Origin: Zeimonas sp032027205
GTDB taxonomy: Bacteria > Pseudomonadota > Gammaproteobacteria > Burkholderiales > Burkholderiaceae_E
NCBI GenBank assembly: GCA_032027205.1
Contig: JAVSMN010000001.1
Coordinates: forward strand, 2,607,418-2,671,417
Reading direction: 5' to 3'
Length of the DNA: 64,000 bases
Shown: in pieces, positions 33,907-41,723 of the stretch
How the letters are laid out: each line of letters begins with the position of its first letter
Numbering within the stretch: position 1 is the first letter of the stretch
Notes under the pieces: generated by a model
What the model was told of the DNA's origin: nothing
The model's database searches: none
What the model saw: the letters and a program-made list of their open reading frames with translations, nothing else
Translations under genes and position numbers: made by a program

Positions 33907-35036
33907 CGGGGAGTACGTTGGCGATCATCTCCAGCCAGGCGTTCTCCATCGTGAATTTCCGGGGGCCATTGATTGCGGCACTAGTGGCACGCGGCGTGCG
34001 CGTCTTCGCGTTGGCGCCCGATTTCGATGAGAACCTGCGCCAGCGAGTGCGACAACTCGGCGGACAACCGGTCGATTATTCGATTTCGCGCGCCGGATTG
34101 AACCCGCTGCGCGATTTGCGCGACATGCTCGGACTGGCCCGCGTGCTGCGCCGCTTGTCTCCGGACGCGACACTGGCCTATTTCATCAAACCGGTGATCT
34201 ACGGATCGATCGCGGCCTGGCTGGCACGGGTTCCGTATCGGTATTCGCTGATCACCGGACTCGGTTTCGTGTTCGCGCAGAATCCCGAATCTCGCGGCGT
34301 GGGGCGATTGCTGCTGCGATCGGTCGTCGGGCGCCTCTATGGCTTCGCACTCGCGCGCAATCGCCGCGTTGTGTTCCAGAACGAGGAAGATATTCGGACG
34401 CTGATCGAGGGCGGCATCGTCGATCGGCGCAAGGCGGTGCTTGTTCCTGGGACGGGAGTCGATCTCGAGCATTACGCCGTCGCACCGCCGGTTCTTCAGC
34501 CGCCAGTTTTTCTCATGGTTGCGCGGATGCTGCGCGAGAAAGGCGTCTGCGAGTTTGTAGAAGCCGCTCGCGAGGTTCGCAGACGGTGTCCCTCGTCCCG
34601 TTTCATACTCGTCGGCGGGACTGATCCCAATCCTGGTTCGATCGCGGCTGTGCAACTCGAGCGCTGGGCCGCCGAGGGCGTGGTCGAATGGATCGGGCAG
34701 GTTTCCGATGTCCGTCCGTGGTTGGCGCAGGCGAGCGTTTTCGTATTGCCTTCGTACTACCGGGAAGGCGTGCCTCGAGGCAACCAGGAAGCGATGGCGA
34801 TGGGCCGCCCCGTGATCACAACCGATTGGGTTGGATGCCGGGAAACGGTCGTCGACGGCGTCAATGGTTTCCTGGTTCCGGTGCGCGATGCGGCCGCCCT
34901 GGCGAAGTCGATGATGAGATTCATCGAAGAGCCCGGTCTGATCGCGCGGATGGGAGACGAGGGTCGCAAGATGGCGCAGGCGCGCTTCAACGTGCACGAT
35001 CTCAATCGTCGCCTGATCGACGTTTTCTCTTTATGA
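33903..35036 (+). CDS. GT4-family glycosyltransferase (PglA/CapM-like)
   Basis: 377 residues. N-terminus LAIISSQAFSIVNFRGPLIAALVARG, central YSLITGLGFVF, then VFLMVARMLREKGVCEFVEAA and PSYYREGVPRGNQEAMAMGRPVITTDWVGCRETVVDGVNGFLVP. This is the subgroup that adds the second sugar to undecaprenyl-diphosphate-linked QuiNAc/FucNAc/bacillosamine. The position immediately before WbpV-, WbpL- and WbpM-like genes supports that role. Coupled by 4 bp overlaps on both sides. Confidence 0.88.
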   Translation: MTGSTLAIISSQAFSIVNFRGPLIAALVARGVRVFALAPDFDENLRQRVRQLGGQPVDYSISRAGLNPLRDLRDMLGLARVLRRLSPDATLAYFIKPVIYGSIAAWLARVPYRYSLITGLGFVFAQNPESRGVGRLLLRSVVGRLYGFALARNRRVVFQNEEDIRTLIEGGIVDRRKAVLVPGTGVDLEHYAVAPPVLQPPVFLMVARMLREKGVCEFVEAAREVRRRCPSSRFILVGGTDPNPGSIAAVQLERWAAEGVVEWIGQVSDVRPWLAQASVFVLPSYYREGVPRGNQEAMAMGRPVITTDWVGCRETVVDGVNGFLVPVRDAAALAKSMMRFIEEPGLIARMGDEGRKMAQARFNVHDLNRRLIDVFSL

Positions 35037-35983
35037 AGCGGAACAAGGTGCTGGTGACGGGCGCCTCGGGGTTCATCGGGAGTGCCGTTCATTCGTCGCT
35101 GGTAGCGCGCGGCCGTAACGTCTGCGTGGCAACCCGTTCGCCGATTTCGGGTTCTACGCGTCGCGCCTCGCCCGGTCTCGATGCGGATGCCGACTGGTCC
35201 GCTTGGGTCGAGGGTTGCGATTCGATTGTCCACGCCGCAGCGCGCGTTCACGTGATGCACGAGACGGCAGTCGATCCGCTTGCGGAGTTCCGCAGAACCA
35301 ACGTGCATGGAACTTTGAAACTGGCGCAAGACGCGGTTCGGGCGGGCGTTCGGCGCTTCGTGTTCATCAGTTCGATCAAGGTGAACGGCGAAGCGACGAC
35401 CCCGGGCCGTGCGTTCAAGCCTGAAGACCCGCCGGCGCCCATCGATGCCTACGGCATTTCGAAAAGCGAAGCCGAGCGTGCATTGATGGAACTCGGTGCA
35501 AGTACGGGCCTCGAAGTCGTGGTCGTTCGTCCGCCACTTGTCTACGGGCCGGGAGTCAAGGCTAACTTCCTCGCTCTGATGCGCTGGCTGAAGCGGGGCA
35601 TACCTCTGCCGCTGGGAGCCATCGACAATCGGCGCACGCTGGTCGCGCTCGATAATCTGGTCGATCTACTTGTGACTTGCATCGACCATCCGGCCGCCTC
35701 GAACCGGGTATTCCTGGTTGGTGACGGAGAAGATCTATCGACCCCCCAGTTGCTGCGCCGGCTTGCGGCTGCACTCGGCGTGCCGGCGCGGCTCGTGCCG
35801 GTGCCAGTATCGTGGCTGGAAGCCGCGGCCGCGTTGCTCGGCAAGCGCGCGATGGCGCAACGCCTGTGCGGCAACCTACAGGTCGACATCTCCAAGGCGC
35901 GTCAACTGCTCGGCTGGACGCCGCCCGTTAGCGTCGACGAGGGTCTGCGCCAGACCGCGGTGCACTTCCTCCATTCGTCATAA
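35033..35983 (+). CDS. WbpV-like NAD-dependent 4-keto-sugar reductase/epimerase
   Basis: 316 residues, extended SDR: VLVTGASGFIG at the N-terminus, RFVFISSIKVNGE and catalytic YGISK within PIDAYGISKSEAE. The lack of GalE features and the gene order (WbpV-WbpL-WbpM type) point to reduction of UDP-4-keto-6-deoxy-GlcNAc to UDP-D-QuiNAc (as with WbpV/WreQ). A UDP-FucNAc product is the alternative. Overlaps the upstream GT4 by 4 bp; the WbpL-like gene starts 2 bp after its stop. Confidence 0.78.
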   Translation: MKRNKVLVTGASGFIGSAVHSSLVARGRNVCVATRSPISGSTRRASPGLDADADWSAWVEGCDSIVHAAARVHVMHETAVDPLAEFRRTNVHGTLKLAQDAVRAGVRRFVFISSIKVNGEATTPGRAFKPEDPPAPIDAYGISKSEAERALMELGASTGLEVVVVRPPLVYGPGVKANFLALMRWLKRGIPLPLGAIDNRRTLVALDNLVDLLVTCIDHPAASNRVFLVGDGEDLSTPQLLRRLAAALGVPARLVPVPVSWLEAAAALLGKRAMAQRLCGNLQVDISKARQLLGWTPPVSVDEGLRQTAVHFLHSS

Positions 35984-35985
35984 TC

Positions 35986-37014
35986 ATGACGCCATCGATG
36001 CTGCTGGCCTTGGCGCTGGCCTCGTCTGCGTCGGCCTTTCTGACTGGGGCGGTCCGGCGCTATGCGGTGGCGCATCATGTTCTCGACGTCCCCAATTCAC
36101 GCAGCTCACATCTTGTTGCGACTCCACGCGGCGGTGGGGTCGCGATCGTCATGGTCTCGCTCGCCGCGTTGCCATGGCTGGCCGACCAATCGCTTCTTCC
36201 TTCGAATGTCTTCTGGGCCCTCGCAGGGGGTGGCGCACTCGTCGCGCTCGTCGGCTTCGTCGACGACCATCGGCACGTCGCAGCGCGATGGCGGTTGGTA
36301 GCGCACTTCGCGTCCGCCGTGTGGGCAATCTATTGGTTGGGCGGCATGCCGCCGCTGGTGTTTCCGATCGTCGGTCCCGTCGAGGGTTGGCTCGGATCGG
36401 CGCTACTGGCCATTTACCTGGTCTGGTTGCTGAATCTCTACAATTTCATGGATGGCATCGACGGGATCGCAAGCGTCGAGGCAATCAGTGTATTGGTCGG
36501 CGGCGCGTTGCTCTACACGATAGCTGGGCAGCCGACGCTGGCTGCGGCGCCTTCGATGCTTGCGGCCGCGGTTGCAGGCTTCCTCTACTGGAACGTTCCA
36601 CCGGCCAAGATCTTCATGGGCGACGCCGGAAGCGGCTTCCTCGGAATCGTGCTCGGCGTTCTGTCCGTGCAGGCCGGGTGGATCGATCCCGAGCTCTTCT
36701 GGGCCTGGCAGATCCTGCTCGGCGTATTCGTAGTAGACGCTACCGTGACACTGGTGCGCCGGCTTGTTCGTGGTGAACGTGTTTACGAGGCGCATCGGAG
36801 TCACGCCTATCAGCATGCATCTCGCCGCTTCGGAGGGCATTTGCCGGTCACGCTAGCGGTCACAGTCATCAATGCTGTGTGGCTGTTTCCGATTGCCGTC
36901 TGCGTCGTTCTTGGTCTCTTTGACGGGACGACGGGGCTGTTGATCGCGTACCTCCCCTTGTTCGCGATCGCGATCAGACTCCACGCCGGAGATGACGAGC
37001 CGTTTGAGCGATGA
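35986..37014 (+). CDS. wbpL: WbpL/WecA-like undecaprenyl-phosphate sugar-1-phosphate transferase
   Basis: 342 residues, about ten membrane segments, MraY/WecA/WbpL family. Motifs: DVPNSRSSHLVATPRGGG near the N-terminus, GFVDDHRHV, NLYNFMDGIDGIASVEA and KIFMGDAGSGFLG, plus the C-terminal cytoplasmic EAHRSHAYQHASRRFG, which is usual in WbpL. It moves QuiNAc/FucNAc-1-phosphate from UDP to undecaprenyl phosphate, starting the repeat unit. The catalytic Asp pair of the DD motif (VDD) is present. Likely the initiating transferase for this polysaccharide. Confidence 0.9.
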   Translation: MTPSMLLALALASSASAFLTGAVRRYAVAHHVLDVPNSRSSHLVATPRGGGVAIVMVSLAALPWLADQSLLPSNVFWALAGGGALVALVGFVDDHRHVAARWRLVAHFASAVWAIYWLGGMPPLVFPIVGPVEGWLGSALLAIYLVWLLNLYNFMDGIDGIASVEAISVLVGGALLYTIAGQPTLAAAPSMLAAAVAGFLYWNVPPAKIFMGDAGSGFLGIVLGVLSVQAGWIDPELFWAWQILLGVFVVDATVTLVRRLVRGERVYEAHRSHAYQHASRRFGGHLPVTLAVTVINAVWLFPIAVCVVLGLFDGTTGLLIAYLPLFAIAIRLHAGDDEPFER

Positions 37015-37089
37015 CCCGATAGAGGTTTGCCGATCGGCAGGCCCTTTCCCCGCTAGGCGCTAACATTCGCTGCCCGCCTATGCAAGCGT

Positions 37090-38976
37090 ATGAACGTATC
37101 CCTTCGCTCTCTGTTGGTCTTTCTGTTCGACATCGCCGCCCCGATCGTCGCGTGGGTGGGCGCGTACGCATTGCGCTTCAACCTCGAGTGGCCCGCCTGG
37201 TATGAGCAGCAGATCCTGACCGGCGCCTTGTTCCTGATACCCGCGCACGTCGTCGCCTGCCTTTGGGCCGGTCTTTACCGCGGACTCTGGATCTTCGCCA
37301 GCCTCCCCGATCTCAAGCGCGTGTTGCGCGCGGTCGCCGCCTCCACGTTGGTGCTCCTGGTCTTCGTCGCTCTTACCCGGATTGGTCCTGCCGTTCCGCG
37401 GTCGATCCTTGTCCTGTATCCGCTGTTGCTCGTTGCCTGGATGGCGGGTGGCCGTGCGGCGTACAGGATGCTCAAGGAACACCGCCTCTACGGGGGCCTC
37501 ATCGCGCAAGGCAAGCCGGTCGTCGTCGTCGGCGCCGGCCGCGGAGGCGCGATGCTCGTCCGGGAACTCGAACGCAACGCCGACTGGCGGGTCGTTGGAC
37601 TGCTCGACGACGACCCCGCGAAGTGGAAACGGGAAATCCTCGGTGCGCCGATCTTCGGTGCAATCGAGATGCTGCCGAAGGTCATCGCCGAGGAAAAGGC
37701 GCGCCACGTCATTCTTGCCTTGCCGTCGACCGGCACATCGGTGCGCCGCAGGGCGGCCGACCTCGCGGTGCAAGCTGGGGCCCACGTGTTCACGGTGCCA
37801 GCGGTCGACGACATCATTTCGGGTCGCGTAGCGGTTTCATCGATCCGCCCGCTCGAGATCGATGATCTCCTGGGAAGGGACTCCGTCCAGATCGATGCCG
37901 AGAACGTGCATGCAATGCTCGCCGGAAAGTCGGTGCTGGTTACCGGAGCTGGCGGCTCGATCGGCAGCGAGTTGTGCCGGCAGCTTGCGCGCTTCGAGCC
38001 GGCGAAGCTGATTCTTCTCGAGCAGAGCGAGTTCGCGCTGTACACGCTCGAGCAGTGGTTCGCGGTGAACCGGCCCGATGTCTCCGTCGTCGCTTTGGCG
38101 GGCGACGTGAAAGACGTCGAGCGGGTCAATCGCGTTTTCCGGAACTGTCGACCCCAGGTTGTCTTCCACGCCGCTGCCTACAAGCACGTCCCCTTGATGG
38201 AAGTCGGCAACGCCTGGCAGGCCGTGCGCAACAACGTCCTCGGCACCCTCTGCGTTGCCGAGTGCGCGCGCGAGTTCGGCGCCGAGCGCTTCGTCCTGAT
38301 CTCGACCGACAAGGCGGTGAACCCGACGAACGTGATGGGCGCCACGAAACGCCTCGCCGAGATGGCCTGCCAGGCGCTGCAGGCTTCCGGCGGCACGACG
38401 CAGTTCGAGATCGTCCGCTTCGGCAACGTGCTGGGCAGCGCCGGCAGCGTCATCCCGAAGTTCCAGGCGCAGATCGCCAAGGGCGGGCCGGTTACCGTCA
38501 CCCATCCGGAGATCACGCGCTACTTCATGTCGATCCCTGAAGCGGCGCAGCTCGTGCTGCAGGCGGCCGCGATGGGCGGTGGCGGCGAGATCTTCGTGCT
38601 CGACATGGGCGAGCCGGTGCGCATCGTCGATCTCGCGCGCAACATGATCCGTCTATCCGGCTATTCGGAATCCGACATCCGCATCGAGTTCACCGGCCTT
38701 CGTCCCGGCGAGAAGCTCTACGAGGAGTTGCTGGCCGACGCCGAGCAGACGCGCGAGACGCCGCATCCGAAGTTGCGCATCGCGCGTTCGCGTCCCGTGG
38801 ACGTCGACTTCCTCGCGTCGCTGCGAACCTGGCTCGGGCAGCCGGCACCTTCCGACGACGCGACGGTGCGAAAGGAACTGGCTGCGCGAGTGCCCGAGTA
38901 CACGCCTTTTCAGCCGAAGCAGGCGCCTGCGCTGCGGGTCGTGGCTGGGAATACCTTCGGGGCAGGCGGGGCGTAG
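37090..38976 (+). CDS. wbpM: WbpM-like UDP-GlcNAc 4,6-dehydratase
   Basis: 628 residues. Four N-terminal membrane segments (~8-125), a nucleotide-binding domain with VVVVGAGRGGAML (~144-156), then the dehydratase domain with GAGGSIG (286-292), STDKAVNPTNVMGATK and a catalytic S405-M416-K420 triad; Met in place of Tyr is a known property of WbpM/FlaA1 types. It makes UDP-4-keto-6-deoxy-GlcNAc at the inner membrane, the precursor reduced by the WbpV-like enzyme. A 75 bp gap separates it from the WbpL-like gene. Full length with no obvious damage. Confidence 0.93.
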   Translation: MNVSLRSLLVFLFDIAAPIVAWVGAYALRFNLEWPAWYEQQILTGALFLIPAHVVACLWAGLYRGLWIFASLPDLKRVLRAVAASTLVLLVFVALTRIGPAVPRSILVLYPLLLVAWMAGGRAAYRMLKEHRLYGGLIAQGKPVVVVGAGRGGAMLVRELERNADWRVVGLLDDDPAKWKREILGAPIFGAIEMLPKVIAEEKARHVILALPSTGTSVRRRAADLAVQAGAHVFTVPAVDDIISGRVAVSSIRPLEIDDLLGRDSVQIDAENVHAMLAGKSVLVTGAGGSIGSELCRQLARFEPAKLILLEQSEFALYTLEQWFAVNRPDVSVVALAGDVKDVERVNRVFRNCRPQVVFHAAAYKHVPLMEVGNAWQAVRNNVLGTLCVAECAREFGAERFVLISTDKAVNPTNVMGATKRLAEMACQALQASGGTTQFEIVRFGNVLGSAGSVIPKFQAQIAKGGPVTVTHPEITRYFMSIPEAAQLVLQAAAMGGGGEIFVLDMGEPVRIVDLARNMIRLSGYSESDIRIEFTGLRPGEKLYEELLADAEQTRETPHPKLRIARSRPVDVDFLASLRTWLGQPAPSDDATVRKELAARVPEYTPFQPKQAPALRVVAGNTFGAGGA

Positions 38977-39001
38977 CGTTCGAGGTAAATCGCGCTTGCA
39001 G

Positions 39002-39015
39002 TGACCGCGCGGTCA
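39002..39015. promoter_or_regulatory. Perfect 14 bp palindrome after wbpM
   Basis: TGACCGCGCGGTCA reads the same on both strands. It sits 25 bp after the wbpM stop and 12 bp before the vapBC operator. Palindromes of this length are typical of TetR-like or other dimeric repressor sites; it could equally help end wbpM transcripts. Confidence 0.35.
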
Positions 39016-39027
39016 TCCAAACGGTCT

Positions 39028-39058
39028 ATGTACACGGGAGTAGCGCGTTCGTGTACAT
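39028..39058. promoter_or_regulatory. Palindromic operator of vapBC module 1
   Basis: ATGTACAC (39028-39035) and GTGTACAT (39051-39058) form a perfect 8 bp inverted repeat with a 15 nt spacer, ending 7 nt before the candidate -10 box at 39066. RHH antitoxins of VapB type autoregulate by binding such repeats, alone and with the toxin. The arms share a TACAC/GTGTA core with the operator of module 2 at 44358. Confidence 0.6.
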
Positions 39059-39065
39059 CAAGTGC

Positions 39066-39071
39066 TATCCT
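39066..39071 (+). promoter_or_regulatory. Candidate -10 box TATCCT of vapBC module 1
   Basis: TATCCT ends 6 nt before the vapB ATG at 39078, the same tight spacing as before yqgE and wecB; transcripts from it would be leaderless. A -35 box is not obvious; the operator overlaps where it would be. Confidence 0.35.
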
Positions 39072-39077
39072 TTGCCA

Positions 39078-39296
39078 ATGAAAACGCATGTCGAAGTCGA
39101 TGACGATTTGCTGCAGGAGGTCCTCCTCCTGGGAGCCTTCGAGACGAAGAAGGCGGCGATCAACGCCGCCCTCCTCGAGCTGTCGAAATCCTTGAAGCGT
39201 CGCGAACTACTCGCACTGCGGGGCAAGGTCCGCTGGCACGGCGATCTCGATCAATTGCGGACGGCCCGCATCGAAAGTGCGAGCGATGCTCGTTGA
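39078..39296 (+). CDS. vapB: VapB-type ribbon-helix-helix antitoxin
   Basis: 72 residues. MKTHVEVDDDLLQEVLLLG is the RHH beta-strand and helix, followed by ETKKAAINAALLELSKSLKRRELLAL and the toxin-binding tail RGKVRWHGDLDQLRTA, a typical VapB_antitoxin layout. It neutralises VapC and represses its own operon. A GTG at 39051 is in frame but would sit inside the operator, so the ATG at 39078 is chosen. It overlaps vapC by 11 bp. Confidence 0.85.
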   Translation: MKTHVEVDDDLLQEVLLLGAFETKKAAINAALLELSKSLKRRELLALRGKVRWHGDLDQLRTARIESASDAR

Positions 39297-39687
39297 CACT
39301 TCCGTCTGGATCGACTTCTTCAACGCTCACGATTCCGCTGAAGCACAACTGTTGGCTGCGTTGATCGCCGACGGGGAGCCGATCGAGATTCCGGGAATCG
39401 TGCTGGTCGAGGTTCTCTCGGGTTTTCGCAGCGACGCCGAAGCGGCTCGGATCGGTCGTCTGTTGGAAGCCTTCGACGAACTGCCCGAAGCCGATCGCGA
39501 CGACTGTCTCGAGGCGGCCCGGATCTTTCGGGCATGTCGATCGCGGGGGCGCACGATCCGTTCGACCGTCGCTTGCGTGATCGCGCAGGGATGCCTGCGG
39601 CACGGTCTTGCCCTGTTGACCAAGGATCGGGATTTTCGCGCCATCGCGGAATGCACCGACCTTCGGCTCGTGGAACTTTCTACGTGA
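39286..39687 (+). CDS. vapC: VapC-type PIN-domain toxin with a lost catalytic Asp
   Basis: 133 residues. PIN fold: MLVDTSVWIDFF with the first Asp (D4), the IVLVEVL glutamate (E42), and LLTKDRDF with D114/D116. The third acidic position, normally Asp in IRSTIDCLIA, reads IRSTVACVIA here, giving Ala at residue 96 (codon GCT where Asp would be GAT). PIN RNases coordinate Mg2+ with these acidic residues, so activity should be weakened or lost. The gene is otherwise full length. Its TGA shares a base with the ATG of the phosphohexomutase gene, so translation of that gene may depend on it. Confidence 0.85.
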   Translation: MLVDTSVWIDFFNAHDSAEAQLLAALIADGEPIEIPGIVLVEVLSGFRSDAEAARIGRLLEAFDELPEADRDDCLEAARIFRACRSRGRTIRSTVACVIAQGCLRHGLALLTKDRDFRAIAECTDLRLVELST

Positions 39688-41078
39688 TGCCCATGCGCAT
39701 TTCTCCTTCGATCTTCAAGGCCTACGATATCCGCGGCATCGTCGACGACACGCTCACCGTCGATGCGGTGCGAGCAATCGGCCTTGCGCTCGGCGCGAAG
39801 GCGCGCGCGGCGGGCATGCGCGAAACGGTGATCGGCCGCGACGGACGTCTGTCGGGCCCCGCGCTCTCGACGGCGCTCGCCGAGGGGTTCCGTGATGCGG
39901 GCATCGACGTGATCGACATCGGCATGGTGCCGACACCGGTGGTCTACTACGCGACCTTCGAACTCGGCACGGGCACCGGAGTGGCCGTCACCGGAAGCCA
40001 CAATCCGCCCGACTACAACGGCCTGAAGATGGTCATCGCGAGCGACGCGATCTACGGCGAAGCGATCCAAGGTCTGCGCGCAACGATCGCCTCTGGTGCG
40101 CTCGCCGCGGTGCCGGCGCAGCAGCGCGGCAGCGTGCGCAGCGAAAACGTCCTGGCTCGCTACGTGGGCCGCATCGTCGGCGACGTGAAACTCGCGCGTC
40201 CGATGAAGATCGCGATCGACTGCGGCAACGGCGTAGCCGGCGCGGTCGCTGCGCAGCTCTTTCGCGCGCTCGGCTGCGAGGTGATCGAGCTCTTCTGTGA
40301 AGTCGACGGAACCTTCCCGAACCACCATCCGGATCCCGCGCATCCGGAGAACCTGCAGGACCTCATCCGTTGCCTTCGCGAAACGGATGCGGAAATCGGG
40401 CTCGCCTTCGATGGCGACGGCGATCGGCTCGGCGTCGTGACGAAGGACGGCAACATCATTTATCCCGATCGGCAGTTGATGCTGTTCGCGCAGGACGTGC
40501 TCTCGCGAAACCCGGGCGCGGAGATCGTCTACGACGTGAAATGCAGCCGCAACGTGGCTTCGTTCGTTCGCGCGCACGGCGGGCGCCCGACGATGTGGCG
40601 CACGGGGCACTCACTGATCAAGGCGAAATTGAAGGAAACCGGCGCGCCGCTCGCTGGGGAAATGAGCGGACACGTTTTTTTCAAGGAGCGCTGGTACGGG
40701 TTCGACGACGGTCTTTATACCGGCGCGCGACTGCTCGAAATCCTCTCGCGCACGCCGCATCCGAGCAAAGTGCTCAATGCCTTGCCCGATTCCCCGGCGA
40801 CGCCGGAGTTGCACCTGAAGACCGCCGAGGGCGAGAACTTTGCGCTGGTCGAGAAACTTCAGCGCGAAGCCCGTTTCGACGGAGCGACCGAGGTCATTAC
40901 CATCGACGGCGTGCGGGTCGAATATCCGGACGGTTTCGGGCTCGCGCGTCCGTCGAATACGACGCCGGTGGTCGTGATCCGCTTCGAGGCCGATACGCCG
41001 GCGGCGCTCGAGCGCATCCAGCAGGATTTCAGGCGCGCGATTCGCGGGGTTGCGCCCGAGGCCAGTTTGCCGTTCTAG
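39687..41078 (+). CDS. Phosphomannomutase/phosphoglucomutase (AlgC/ManB type)
   Basis: 463 residues of the alpha-D-phosphohexomutase family. The phosphorylated Ser104 is in AVTGSHNPPDYNG, the Mg2+ site DGDGDR is at 242-247, the sugar-binding GEMSGHVFFKERW and C-terminal phosphate loop RPSNTTPVVVIRFE follow. It interconverts mannose-6-P/mannose-1-P and glucose-6-P/glucose-1-P, the entry to GDP-mannose, UDP-glucose and dTDP-glucose sugars used throughout this locus. ATG at 39687 overlaps the vapC stop by one base; there is no separate ribosome site, so expression appears tied to the vapBC module. Confidence 0.93.
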   Translation: MPMRISPSIFKAYDIRGIVDDTLTVDAVRAIGLALGAKARAAGMRETVIGRDGRLSGPALSTALAEGFRDAGIDVIDIGMVPTPVVYYATFELGTGTGVAVTGSHNPPDYNGLKMVIASDAIYGEAIQGLRATIASGALAAVPAQQRGSVRSENVLARYVGRIVGDVKLARPMKIAIDCGNGVAGAVAAQLFRALGCEVIELFCEVDGTFPNHHPDPAHPENLQDLIRCLRETDAEIGLAFDGDGDRLGVVTKDGNIIYPDRQLMLFAQDVLSRNPGAEIVYDVKCSRNVASFVRAHGGRPTMWRTGHSLIKAKLKETGAPLAGEMSGHVFFKERWYGFDDGLYTGARLLEILSRTPHPSKVLNALPDSPATPELHLKTAEGENFALVEKLQREARFDGATEVITIDGVRVEYPDGFGLARPSNTTPVVVIRFEADTPAALERIQQDFRRAIRGVAPEASLPF

Positions 41079-41081
41079 CGA

Positions 41082-41243
41082 GTGTTTCCGCTCTGTGATC
41101 TGTCGGTAGCCGCCGAGAACCAGTGCCGAATCCTGCTCAGCGAGGATCTTCAACCTGGTCTCACATGGCGCGGCGTCCTCGTCGTCGATCCCTTCGCCGA
41201 GCGCCGGGATGAACTGTTCGAACGCGCGCTTCGGGCGGAGTGA
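41082..41243 (+). pseudogene. C-terminal remnant of a third VapC/PIN toxin
   Basis: In the frame following the mutase stop codon, the sequence reads SVAAENQCRILLSEDLQPG and then GVLVVDPF before ending ALRAE-stop at 41241-41243. This matches the last ~45 residues of PIN toxins (ilxSEDLQxG...vvNPF). The N-terminal half with the first catalytic Asp, and any antitoxin, are gone. It ends inside the terminator-like hairpin at 41233. Confidence 0.6.
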
Positions 41244-41255
41244 TCGACTCCGCCC
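41233..41255. terminator. Perfect hairpin between convergent mutase/vapC remnant and H-NS genes
   Basis: GGGCGGAGT (41233-41241) pairs perfectly with ACTCCGCCC (41247-41255) around a 5 nt loop GATCG. It lies between two converging transcription units and can serve both strands. No T-run follows on either strand. Confidence 0.55.
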
Positions 41256-41267
41256 GCTGAAGCGCCC

Positions 41268-41606
41268 TCACTGAATCCGGTAATCCTCGCGCGATTTCCC
41301 CTGCGCCTCGAGCGCAGCCAGCCAGCGCGGCGTACGGCCGCGGCCGCTCCAGGTTTCGCCGGTCTTGCTGTTGCGGAACTTCGGCGCCACCGGTTTGCGC
41401 GTGCCTGCCGCCTTCTTGGCGCCGCGGCCCCGACGTGGGCGGTACTGCGCGAGGTCGTCGGCAGTGACGTCGAGCTTCTTCATCAGCGTGACGACCTGGC
41501 CGACCGCCTTCTTCTTCTTCTCGTCGGCGACGGCTTCGAGTTTCGCCGCCTGCGCTTCGAGTTTCTCGATCTGCTTGCGGATGGAATCATAAGATCGACG
41601 CGGCAT
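41268..41606 (-). CDS. H-NS family nucleoid-associated silencer
   Basis: 112 residues. N-terminal coiled-coil dimerisation region (~1-50: SIRKQIEKLEAQAAKLEAVADEKKKK), a basic linker with RPRRGRGAKKAAGTRKP, and the C-terminal DNA-binding motif TWSGRGRTPRWL of H-NS. Family members bind AT-rich, often acquired, DNA and silence it. It sits at the right edge of the glycan region with its AT-richer cassette; control of that cassette is inference. GAGGAG lies ~12 nt before the ATG. Confidence 0.9.
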   Translation of the reverse strand: MPRRSYDSIRKQIEKLEAQAAKLEAVADEKKKKAVGQVVTLMKKLDVTADDLAQYRPRRGRGAKKAAGTRKPVAPKFRNSKTGETWSGRGRTPRWLAALEAQGKSREDYRIQ

Positions 41607-41700
41607 TTTCTTTTACGGCTCCTCGGTTCAGGCCCTTTTTCGGCGGAATCGGATGATCCGCGCGTCGCGGAATACTGCCATAACGCGTGCCGGGAGCAAT

Positions 41701-41723
41701 ACCCGAATATCGGACATTCGGGT
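41701..41723 (-). terminator. Hairpin at the end of the rml operon
   Basis: ACCCGAAT (41701-41708) and ATTCGGGT (41716-41723) form a perfect 8 bp stem with a 7 nt loop, touching the rmlD stop codon on the minus strand. No strong U-run follows. It also lies ~95 bp upstream of the H-NS start, so an operator role cannot be excluded. Confidence 0.4.

Noticed and set aside
39051..39077. GTG at 39051 as the vapB start
   Set aside because: It lies within the right arm of the operator and upstream of the likely transcription start; the family N-terminus begins at the ATG at 39078.
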